From NCBI GenBank assembly GCA_905210995.1, contig CAJLZE010000053.1, forward strand, positions 1 through 15,989: a stretch of 15,989 bases of DNA, given 5' to 3'. A model generated the notes under the pieces. That model did no database searches. It saw nothing but the letters and a program-made list of their open reading frames with translations, and had not been told where the DNA came from. The DNA comes from an uncultured Anaerotruncus sp. (GTDB taxonomy: Bacteria > Bacillota > Clostridia > Oscillospirales > CAG-272). Made by a program: the position numbers and the translations under genes. Shown here in pieces: positions 1 to 5,952 of this stretch. The number at the start of each line of letters is the position of its first letter. Position 1 is the stretch's first letter.

Positions 1-61
1 GAAGCGAAGCAGAACGCCCACAGTAGATAATCTGCGTCAAGTTGTAACAGGTATAAATAAA

Positions 62-101
62 GCCGAAAACCCTTGAAAAACAAAGGCTTTCGGCGTTTTT
101 T
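62..101. terminator. Intrinsic terminator next to tRNA-Arg
   Basis: Arms at 62-74 and 82-94 pair over 13 positions with two mismatches, and the plus strand continues into six T residues (96-101). The plus-strand reading is the stronger, ending whatever lies left of the window. The minus-strand reading follows the tRNA directly and ends in a weaker T-rich stretch, so it may also terminate the tRNA transcript. Confidence 0.75.
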
Positions 102-102
102 G

Positions 103-179
103 TGGCGTCCCTGCCCGGATTCGAACCGGGGGCGTTCCGCTTAGGAGGCGGACCCTCTATCCTGCTGAGGTACAGAGAC
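103..179 (-). tRNA. tRNA-Arg (anticodon CCT), CCA encoded
   Basis: The minus strand folds as a full cloverleaf. The acceptor arms GTCTCTG (179-173) and CAGGGAC (113-107) pair over 7 positions with one G-T wobble. The D stem is CCTC/GAGG, the anticodon stem TCCGC/GCGGA encloses loop CTCCTAA, and the T arm is CCCGG-TTCGAAT-CCGGG. Discriminator G is followed by an encoded CCA (105-103). The CCT anticodon reads AGG arginine codons. It lies in the same orientation as a truncated copy at 245-283 and may share its promoter. Confidence 0.95.
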
Positions 180-203
180 ATATATTCAATTTTATCTATA
201 TTA

Positions 204-232
204 TCGCTTGCCTTTTTTGCAAAGGCAAGCGA
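204..232. other. Perfect 11-bp hairpin between tRNA fragment and tRNA
   Basis: Arms 204-214 and 222-232 are exact inverted repeats around a 7-nt loop. Neither side has a T-run, so it is not a standard terminator. On the minus strand it overlaps a weak promoter-like pair, TTGCCT and GATAAT (205-200) with 17 bases between, that would start transcription about 14 bases before the intact tRNA. It may be a processing signal or a scar of recombination. Confidence 0.55.
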
Positions 233-244
233 TTGAACACCACC

Positions 245-283
245 TTAGGAGGCGATCGCTCTATCCGGCTGAGCTACGGAAAC
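245..283 (-). pseudogene. Truncated tRNA-Arg (CCT), 5' half only
   Basis: Minus-strand bases 283-245 give a normal tRNA 5' half: 7-nt acceptor strand GTTTCCG, TA, D stem GCTC/GAGC and an anticodon loop CTCCTAA with anticodon CCT. After the loop the sequence stops being tRNA. No proper 3' anticodon strand, T arm or matching acceptor strand (CGGAAAC) follows. The 11-bp block at 244-254, spanning the anticodon loop, recurs at 140-150 in the intact tRNA. A tRNA-type promoter is retained upstream. This is a broken gene, probably cut by recombination in the anticodon loop. Confidence 0.8.
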
Positions 284-294
284 ACGACACTGAT

Positions 295-323
295 ATTATA
301 CCACGGAATTATGTTTTGCGCAA
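295..323 (-). promoter_or_regulatory. Probable tRNA promoter
   Basis: On the minus strand, TTGCGC (323-318) and TATAAT (300-295) are 17 bases apart. The -10 box lies 11 bases before the 5' end of the tRNA fragment, a usual distance for tRNA genes. With the first tRNA broken, it may now drive the intact tRNA downstream. Confidence 0.65.
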
Positions 324-353
324 TACCTTTATTGCTTTTTTATTCCGTTTTGT

Positions 354-399
354 GCTGCAAAACCGCTGTCTCCATGTCATATCGGCACGGGGACAGCGG
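354..399 (-). terminator. Probable terminator of the purine transport operon
   Basis: Arms 363-370 and 392-399 (CCGCTGTC/GACAGCGG) pair perfectly around a loop of about 21 bases. On the minus strand they are followed by TTTT and then an A/T-rich stretch. It lies about 37 bases after the last gene of the operon. The long loop and short T-run make it weaker than the other terminators here. Confidence 0.5.
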
Positions 400-435
400 C
401 TTTATCGGTTTGAAATTGTCGTACTGCCGGGCAGT

Positions 436-1440
436 TCAGCGATCCTCTCTGAAATAAGAGGCTCCGAGGGCTGCGGGCGGCTGATTCTCGCGCTTTTTGC
501 GGATGCTGACCACGACGAGCACGATTATGGTCACGATGTACGGGAGCATCTGAAGTATCGGTATCATCTGCATATTGACCTTGACCTTGAAGAAGACGTC
601 GACATAATTGTAGAGCACGTAAAGCGCTCCGAAAAGGTAGGAGCCGATGATGGCAAGGTTGGGCTTCCACGTTGCGAAGATGACGAGGGCGATGGCAAGC
701 CAGCCGCGGTCGCCGAACGCACCGTTCGACCAAATGCCGTTCTGATAGTCGAGCACGAAGTAGAGCCCGCCGAGTCCTGCGATCATTCCGCCGATGCAGG
801 TGGCGAAGTATTTATATTTGGTAACGTTTATGCCGGCGGCATCTGCGGTCGCGGGGTTTTCGCCGACGGCGCGGAGCTGAAGTCCCACACGGGTCTTTTT
901 GAGTATACGGCTGCACACTATGGCTATCGCAACGGCAAGGTACACCATAAAGCCGTATGAGAGGAAGAGCTCGCCGAACACGCCGCATTTGTCCGCAAAG
1001 GGGAGTGTGGTTTTGAATGCCTTAGCTATTTTCGTAAGAGCGATGAAGGGTGCGTCGCTCTTAAGGACCTTGATGAGCGAGCCGCCGAAGAAGTTGCCGC
1101 AGCCGACGCCGAATGTCGTGAGTGCAAGGCCCGCAACATTCTGATTGGCGCGGAGCGTAACGGTGAGGAAGCAGTAGATGAGTGAGGCGAGGAGCGATCC
1201 GGCAAGTGCCGAGAGGAGCGGGATAAGGATGGCAAGCACCGCATTGACTTTGCCGCCTGCCGCCTGCTGATAAAGGAACCCGCCGACGACGCCGGATATG
1301 CCGCCGACATACATTATCCCGGGGATGCCGAGGTTAAGGTTGCCGGATTTTTCGGTAAGTATTTCTCCGACCGATCCGAACAGGAGCGGTGTGCCGAGAA
1401 GTATTGAGCTCTGTAAGAACTGAATAAGCGCGTTGTTCAT
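436..1440 (-). CDS. nupQ: Nucleoside ABC transporter permease, NupQ-like
   Basis: This 334-residue, very hydrophobic protein has about eight or nine predicted membrane segments and belongs to the branched-chain permease superfamily (BPD_transp_2). It forms half of the membrane channel of a BMP-type nucleoside importer. Family marks are SGNLNLGIPGI at residues 32-42 and RAVGENPATADAAGI from residue 190, the cytoplasmic coupling region in this family. The ATG overlaps the stop codon of the preceding permease gene by 4 bases (ATGA), and GGAGG lies a few bases upstream, so translation is probably coupled. Gene order receptor-ATPase-permease-permease matches nupNOPQ of Bacillus subtilis, a guanosine importer. 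The symbol rests on that order and family membership; the substrate is not proven. Confidence 0.9.
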   Translation of the reverse strand: MNNALIQFLQSSILLGTPLLFGSVGEILTEKSGNLNLGIPGIMYVGGISGVVGGFLYQQAAGGKVNAVLAILIPLLSALAGSLLASLIYCFLTVTLRANQNVAGLALTTFGVGCGNFFGGSLIKVLKSDAPFIALTKIAKAFKTTLPFADKCGVFGELFLSYGFMVYLAVAIAIVCSRILKKTRVGLQLRAVGENPATADAAGINVTKYKYFATCIGGMIAGLGGLYFVLDYQNGIWSNGAFGDRGWLAIALVIFATWKPNLAIIGSYLFGALYVLYNYVDVFFKVKVNMQMIPILQMLPYIVTIIVLVVVSIRKKRENQPPAALGASYFREDR

Positions 1441-2594
1441 TGTTTGCCCTCCGTTCCGGCTGCCGCTTTGTTTTTATGATTGAGCACCACTTTGTACTGA
1501 ATGAAGAACTCGCAGCCGATGATGAAGAAGAGGATTATACCGGTGAGTATATCAGAGAGCGACGAGTTGAGCATGAACTTTGCCGTGACCTCGGAGGCGC
1601 CTCTCTCCATGAACACCAAAAGGAGCGACGAGAACACCATAGCGAGCGGGTCGAACTTTGCGAGCCAGGATACCATGATCGCGGTAAAGCCTCTGCCGCG
1701 GACGAGGTTGGAGTCGATGGAGTGCGAGCTGCCCGCGACGAGAAGCAGGCCGGCTATTCCGCAGATGGCGCCCGAGACTACCATTGTGCGGATTATCACC
1801 TTTTTGACGTTGATGCCGATGTAGCGCGCGGTGTTTTCGCTTTCGCCGACAACGGCGATCTCATAGCCGTGCTTGCTGTATTTGAGGTAGATATAAACAA
1901 GTACCGTTACAACGGCGACGATGATGATGTTCAGCATATACTGCTCGCCGAACAGAGACGGGAACCACCCCTCTGTCAGCAGCGTGGGACCGACGGTGTT
2001 CGAACCGCTCTTGTCTGCCACCTTGAGGAAGTACTCGACGAGCTGAATGGCAACGTAGTTCATCATCAGGGTGAAGAGCGTTTCGTTGGTGTTCCAGAAT
2101 GCCTTGAACACTGCGGGAATGACTGCCCAGATGATGCCGGCGAGAATGCTTGCGGCGATCATTATCACGAACAGGAGCCACGTGGGGACCGACTTACCTA
2201 TGTAGAGCATACACATTGCCGTGACCAGGGCGCTGATGAGCACCTGTCCCTCGGCTCCGGTGTTCCAGAACTTCATTTTGAACGCCGGCGTGACGGCGAC
2301 CGAGATGCAGAGCAGCATTGCGACGTTCTGCGCAGTGCTCCAGATGAAGTCCTTGCCGAACGCGCCCTTTATCATGGTCACGAATATTGCGAGTGGGTCG
2401 TCGCCCGTGAGGGCTATGACGATGAGTGCGCAGAAGAGAAGAGAAGCGAGGATCGCCGCGGCACGGATGCCCCATGCCCGGTACCATGCAAGCTGAGAGC
2501 GCTTTACAAGGTGAAAACGCGGTTCATGCTCCTTTGTGTGGGCTTTTGCGCCGGCGCCGACTGCGGCGACGCCTGTTTTTTCGTTTTTATTCAT
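1437..2594 (-). CDS. nupP: Nucleoside ABC transporter permease, NupP-like
   Basis: This 385-residue membrane protein is the second channel subunit. It starts with about 40 polar residues (cytoplasmic tail), then hydrophobic segments from about residue 43 to near residue 370. NTGAEGQ at residues 111-117 is the family motif of the larger permease, and VVGESENTARYIGI is its coupling-loop equivalent of the NupQ motif. It overlaps the ATPase gene by 4 bases at its start and the NupQ-like gene by 4 bases at its end, the tight packing expected of one complex. GGAGG lies 10 bases before the ATG. The family is BPD_transp_2; the assignment to nucleosides rests on the BMP receptor and the guanine-type riboswitch in the same operon. 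Confidence 0.9.
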   Translation of the reverse strand: MNKNEKTGVAAVGAGAKAHTKEHEPRFHLVKRSQLAWYRAWGIRAAAILASLLFCALIVIALTGDDPLAIFVTMIKGAFGKDFIWSTAQNVAMLLCISVAVTPAFKMKFWNTGAEGQVLISALVTAMCMLYIGKSVPTWLLFVIMIAASILAGIIWAVIPAVFKAFWNTNETLFTLMMNYVAIQLVEYFLKVADKSGSNTVGPTLLTEGWFPSLFGEQYMLNIIIVAVVTVLVYIYLKYSKHGYEIAVVGESENTARYIGINVKKVIIRTMVVSGAICGIAGLLLVAGSSHSIDSNLVRGRGFTAIMVSWLAKFDPLAMVFSSLLLVFMERGASEVTAKFMLNSSLSDILTGIILFFIIGCEFFIQYKVVLNHKNKAAAGTEGKQ

Positions 2595-4123
2595 TGGGCA
2601 GACACCTCCGATTTCGTCATGAGAACGCCGACTTCTTCCTTTTTAGCGGTGCGTCCGTCAAGTATGCCGGTGATCCTGCCGGCGTTGATGACCATTATTC
2701 TGTCGCACAGCTCGAGAAGAACGTCAAGGTCCTCTCCGACAAAGATAACGGCGGCGCCGTTTTCCTTCTGGGCGTTCAGAAGATTATATATCATATAGGA
2801 AGAGTTGATATCGAGCCCGCGGACGGGGTAGGCTGCCATGAGCACTGTGGGTGACGATGCGATCTCGCGTCCGACCAGCACCTTCTGCACATTTCCGCCC
2901 GATAGACGGCGGACGGGTGTTGTGGCGCCGGGAGTTACGACCTTGAGGCTTTTGATTATTTCGTCTGCAAGTGTGCTCGGCTCCGTGCGGTTGAGGAAGA
3001 ACGATTTGCCCTTCTGGTAGCTGCGCAGCATCATGTTGTCGATGATGTCCATGTTCCCGACAAGACCCATGCCGAGTCTGTCCTCGGGGACGAACGAAAG
3101 CCGCACGCCGAGGTCGCGTATCTGCATCGGCGTTCTGTCGCGCAGATCGATATCCTTGCCCGAGCGCGGATCGTGATAGATGATCTCGCCGTCCTGAAGC
3201 GGCTGCAGCCCCGCTATCGACTCAAGAAGCTCGCGCTGCCCGCTGCCTGCGATGCCGGCAATACCGAGTATCTCACCGGAGCGCGCGGTAAATGAGATGT
3301 CCGAGAGTATGCTCACTCCGTCACGGTCGCGTGCATTGATGTGACGCACCTCAAGTCGCGGACGGGGATCCTTGGGCTCGCTGCGTCCGATATTGAGCGA
3401 TATCTTTTCGCCGACCATAAGCTCGGTCAGCTCGTTTTCGTTTGTTTTTGCCGTTTCGACGGAGGCGATGTATTCGCCGCGGCGCAGCACGGCAACGCGG
3501 TCGGATATCGAAAGCACCTCGTGCATCTTGTGCGTGATGATGATTATCGACTTGCCGTCGGCACGCATCTTGCGCAGCACGCTGAAGAGGTGCTCGGTCT
3601 CCTGAGGTGTGAGAACGGCGGTCGGCTCGTCGAGGATCAGAATGTCGGCTCCGCGGTAGAGCACCTTGACGATCTCAACGGTCTGCTTTTCGGAGACGGA
3701 CATCTGATATATCTTCTTATCCGGGTCGATGACAAAGCCGTATTTTTCGGAAATGGCTTTTACCTTTTCCTTGGCGCGCTTTATGTCGTATTTCTCGCCG
3801 TCGTTATAGCCGAGAACGATATTCTCCGTTGCCGTAAACACATCAACGAGCTTGAAATGCTGATGTATCATGCCTATGCCGTGCGCAAAGGCATCGGTGG
3901 GGGAGCTTATAACGACCTCCTTGCCGTCAATGAATATCTGACCTTCATCCGGATAATATATACCCGCGATCATATTCATGAGTGTGGTCTTGCCGCTGCC
4001 GTTCTCGCCGAGTATGGCAAGGATCTCGCCGCGGTAGACTGTCATGTTAACATCTTTGTTGGCTACGATGCTGCCGAATGTCTTTGTGACGCCGACAAGC
4101 CGTATTGCTTCTGTTCTTTCCAC
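2591..4123 (-). CDS. nupO: Nucleoside ABC transporter ATPase, NupO-like (two NBDs)
   Basis: This 510-residue protein has two fused ATP-binding domains on the cytoplasmic side and powers purine nucleoside uptake. Domain 1 has Walker A GENGSGKT (39-46), Q-loop Gln88, a divergent signature MSVSEKQ (141-147), Walker B ILILDEP (161-167) and switch His198. Domain 2 (about 255-500) has GIAGSGQ (290-296) in place of Walker A, VPEDR (345-349), signature LSGGN (407-411) and a weak Walker B. This asymmetry, one active and one degenerate site, is usual for sugar/nucleoside ATPases of this type. The start is GTG, set by GGAGG six bases upstream. The gene follows a terminator-like hairpin at 4216-4254 and no clear promoter of its own is visible, so it probably depends on readthrough. 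Confidence 0.92.
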   Translation of the reverse strand: MERTEAIRLVGVTKTFGSIVANKDVNMTVYRGEILAILGENGSGKTTLMNMIAGIYYPDEGQIFIDGKEVVISSPTDAFAHGIGMIHQHFKLVDVFTATENIVLGYNDGEKYDIKRAKEKVKAISEKYGFVIDPDKKIYQMSVSEKQTVEIVKVLYRGADILILDEPTAVLTPQETEHLFSVLRKMRADGKSIIIITHKMHEVLSISDRVAVLRRGEYIASVETAKTNENELTELMVGEKISLNIGRSEPKDPRPRLEVRHINARDRDGVSILSDISFTARSGEILGIAGIAGSGQRELLESIAGLQPLQDGEIIYHDPRSGKDIDLRDRTPMQIRDLGVRLSFVPEDRLGMGLVGNMDIIDNMMLRSYQKGKSFFLNRTEPSTLADEIIKSLKVVTPGATTPVRRLSGGNVQKVLVGREIASSPTVLMAAYPVRGLDINSSYMIYNLLNAQKENGAAVIFVGEDLDVLLELCDRIMVINAGRITGILDGRTAKKEEVGVLMTKSEVSAQ

Positions 4124-4215
4124 TGGAAACCTCCGGTTATTTCTCAGAAGTTGAGTTCAAAAACATATCTTGCACAGCGGAAGGTATGCTTTTGAAGATA
4201 ACCTCGGAGCTTGAT

Positions 4216-4254
4216 AAAAAACAGTATCAAGGCGGGGATGCCCCCGCCTTGATA
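4216..4254 (-). terminator. Intercistronic terminator/attenuator after the BMP gene
   Basis: Arms 4225-4237 and 4242-4254 form a perfect 13-bp GC-rich stem with loop GCAT, followed on the minus strand by CTG and six T (4221-4216). This is a full intrinsic terminator placed within the operon, between the receptor gene and the ATPase gene. It should let only part of the transcripts continue, or protect the 3' end of a receptor-only mRNA, giving an excess of binding protein. Confidence 0.85.
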
Positions 4255-4268
4255 AAGCGGCAAATTTA

Positions 4269-5552
4269 TCAGTACTGTTCGTTCAGATACTCGATGCCGT
4301 CGATCTTGATGTTGAAGTAAGGAGCGGAGCGGAATCCTTCGGCGGACTCTGCAAAGTAGCCGTCCTTGATGACTTCGGTATCGGCAGTGAACTTCTCGTC
4401 TGTGTCAACGTCAGCCATGTAGCTGGTGAGCTTCTTGCCGTCAACGGTGATGTAGTTGTCCTTGGTCACATCGAAGACGTGGAGGGTGCCCGCCTTGAGC
4501 TCGGCAATGGCTTTGTCGAGAGCTTCCTTGGTGCCCTTGGCAGCGGCGTTCTGGTTGAGACCGGTGAGAACGACAGAGCCCTCGGGGATACCGCCGCACC
4601 AGTCAGCGGGGATCGCGGTCTTGGTGCAGACAGCCTTGGAGATAAGGAGCATGTAGGGAGCCCAGTTGATAGCGGAGGAGATGATGAAGGTCTCGGGGCA
4701 GGCATCAAAGGTGCTGCCGTTGTAGGAAACGTTCGGAACGCCCTTGGACTCGCAGGCACCGGGAGCGCCCATGGAGTCGGCGTGCTGGCTGATAAGGACG
4801 CAGCCCTTGCTGATGAGAGCGTTGGCAGCTTCCTGCTCCTTGCCGACATCATACCATGAGCCGGTGTACTGGACCTTCATGGTGACGGAGGGGCAAACGG
4901 ACTTTGCGCCGAGGTAGAAGGAGGTAAGACCGGAGATAACTTCGGCGTAGGTGAACGCACCGACGTAACCCATAACAGCCTTGTCGGCGGTGATCTTGCC
5001 GGATTCGATCATCTCGTTGAGCTTGAGACCTGCGGCGATACCGGCGAGGTATCTGCCTTCATAAATGGAAGCGAATGCGTTGTGATAGTTGGCAAGCTTT
5101 TCGGTGTGGGCAAGTGTGCCGGTCGCATGGCAGAACTGAACATCGGGATATTCCTTTGCGGCGCGGAGCATGTAGGACTCGTGACCGAAGGAGTCGGCGA
5201 AGATGACCTTGCAGCCGCTCTTGGCAAGCTCGACTGCGGTGGTGTAGCAGACATCGCTTTCGGGAACGTTGGTCTTCATTACGACCTGTTCGTCCTTGAG
5301 GTTCATTGCCTTCTTGACGGAGAGAGCGGCGTCAATGAAGTTCTTGTCGTAGGTGGAGTTTTCATCGTGCAGGAAGATGAAGCCGATCTTGAAATCGTCC
5401 GGAACGGTGAAGTCGACCTTCAGCTCGGGAGCGGGAAGGACGGGGTCGGTCATTCCTTTGTCTTTGCTGCCGTCGGAGCAGGCGCTGAAAGAAACAGCGG
5501 CGCCGAGAAGCATAACGAGAGCAAGCAGTACCGATAAAGACTTGCGGATCAT
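4269..5552 (-). CDS. BMP-family lipoprotein, purine nucleoside receptor
   Basis: This 427-residue protein is the extracellular substrate-binding component. The N-terminus is a lipoprotein signal: MIRK, a hydrophobic run, then lipobox SFSAC with Cys25 as the lipidated residue, followed by a Ser/Asp/Lys-rich linker. The body matches the BMP/PnrA fold family, with the opening strand FKIGFIFLHDENSTYD, then ADSFGHE, AGIAAG, GYVGAFTYAEVISG and SQHADSMGAP along the ligand cleft. It is longer than typical PnrA/NupN receptors (about 350 residues), so it is a divergent subfamily. The ATG has GGAGG seven bases upstream. It is first in its operon, behind a guanine-class riboswitch, so guanosine, inosine or related purines are the likely ligands (inferred). 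Confidence 0.9.
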   Translation of the reverse strand: MIRKSLSVLLALVMLLGAAVSFSACSDGSKDKGMTDPVLPAPELKVDFTVPDDFKIGFIFLHDENSTYDKNFIDAALSVKKAMNLKDEQVVMKTNVPESDVCYTTAVELAKSGCKVIFADSFGHESYMLRAAKEYPDVQFCHATGTLAHTEKLANYHNAFASIYEGRYLAGIAAGLKLNEMIESGKITADKAVMGYVGAFTYAEVISGLTSFYLGAKSVCPSVTMKVQYTGSWYDVGKEQEAANALISKGCVLISQHADSMGAPGACESKGVPNVSYNGSTFDACPETFIISSAINWAPYMLLISKAVCTKTAIPADWCGGIPEGSVVLTGLNQNAAAKGTKEALDKAIAELKAGTLHVFDVTKDNYITVDGKKLTSYMADVDTDEKFTADTEVIKDGYFAESAEGFRSAPYFNIKIDGIEYLNEQY

Positions 5553-5591
5553 AGTGATTCCTCCAAAAATAAATTAAATAATTTATTTGCA

Positions 5592-5607
5592 ACGCGCCGT
5601 GGCGCGT
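5592..5607 (-). other. GC-rich hairpin in the leader before the RBS
   Basis: ACGCGC (5592-5597) and GCGCGT (5602-5607) pair around a 4-base loop. It sits just after the riboswitch terminator and about 28 bases before the GGAGG (5560-5564) of the receptor gene. It has no T-run. It may cap the 5' end of a processed mRNA. Confidence 0.5.
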
Positions 5608-5616
5608 CGAAACCGT

Positions 5617-5645
5617 GAAAAAGAAAAAGAGCGGCTCTGCCGCTC
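5617..5645 (-). terminator. Riboswitch-controlled terminator
   Basis: On the minus strand GAGCGGC (5645-5639) and GCCGCTC (5635-5629) form a 7-bp stem with a 3-base loop, followed by TTTTTCTTTTT. It lies about 95 bases after the purine aptamer and upstream of the coding start, the position expected of a premature terminator under riboswitch control. Confidence 0.88.
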
Positions 5646-5683
5646 ATATATCCGCTATCCGCACTCCGTCCCGTAAATACCGA

Positions 5684-5741
5684 AGAAAAACACCTGCCGC
5701 CCAAGTACTTCAGGGCACTTGGGATATATAAATGTTTTTCT
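5684..5741 (-). ncRNA. Unidentified structured element in the riboswitch leader
   Basis: Directly after the purine aptamer, a 9-bp A/U-rich outer stem (5733-5741 with 5684-5692) encloses a 7-bp hairpin, CCCAAGT/ACTTGGG (5717-5723 with 5700-5706). The hairpin loop holds CCTG (5714-5711), complementary to CAGG (5696-5693) downstream, so a pseudoknot is possible, though the 3-base connector makes it tight. The outer stem overlaps the aptamer's P1 strand by two bases. It could be part of the expression platform or a separate element. I do not recognise it as a known class. Confidence 0.5.
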
Positions 5742-5806
5742 TATAGTCGGATCGTTTACGGTGATCCGGTAGAGACTTTCTGACCTTATTTCAGAGGATA
5801 TATAAG
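5740..5806 (-). promoter_or_regulatory. Purine riboswitch, guanine class
   Basis: The minus strand carries the purine aptamer in canonical order. P1 is CTTATA/TATAAG (5806-5801 with 5745-5740). P2 is TCTGA/TCAGA with loop AATAAGG, and J2/3 is GTCTCTACC. P3 is GGATC/GATCC with loop ACCGTAAAC, whose CC can pair with the GG of loop 2. The specificity base in GACTAT is C (5746), which in this family selects guanine or hypoxanthine over adenine. The segment from J2/3 to J3/1 is nearly the same as that of the B. subtilis xpt riboswitch as I remember it. It should turn off the downstream transport operon when guanine is abundant. Confidence 0.95.
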
Positions 5807-5818
5807 CAAAACAGTTGT

Positions 5819-5836
5819 CTGACCGTTACCGATCAG
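5819..5836 (-). other. 5' leader hairpin with GTAA tetraloop
   Basis: CTGATCG (5836-5830) and CGGTCAG (5825-5819) form 7 bp, including one T-G pair, capped by GTAA, a GNRA-type loop. It lies a few bases after the expected transcript start and just before the riboswitch. It probably protects the 5' end of the mRNA. Confidence 0.55.
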
Positions 5837-5846
5837 GTACGCGCTT

Positions 5847-5875
5847 ATTATATCAGATAAATATCGCCCTGTCAA
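5847..5875 (-). promoter_or_regulatory. Sigma-A promoter of the purine transport operon
   Basis: On the minus strand TTGACA (5875-5870) and TATAAT (5852-5847) are separated by exactly 17 bases, a perfect consensus. Transcription should start near 5840, giving a leader of about 290 bases that contains the riboswitch and terminator. Confidence 0.93.
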
Positions 5876-5952
5876 CACATTACGGCGAATTTCGGCATTT
5901 TCGCGTATTTGGGAGACTTATCTGCGCGCGCTTTGTTAAAAAGCATCACACA

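Noticed and set aside
1440..2798. Plus-strand open frame of 452 codons opposite the permease and ATPase genes
   Set aside because: It runs antisense to two genes with clear family motifs, its product is rich in His, Arg and Asp with no recognisable domain, and no RBS sets its start. It is a by-product of GC-rich codon use.
2591..4123. Degenerate second Walker A (Gln in place of Lys) in the NupO-like ATPase as a sign of damage
   Set aside because: Loss of the second catalytic site is usual in double-domain ATPases of sugar and nucleoside importers.
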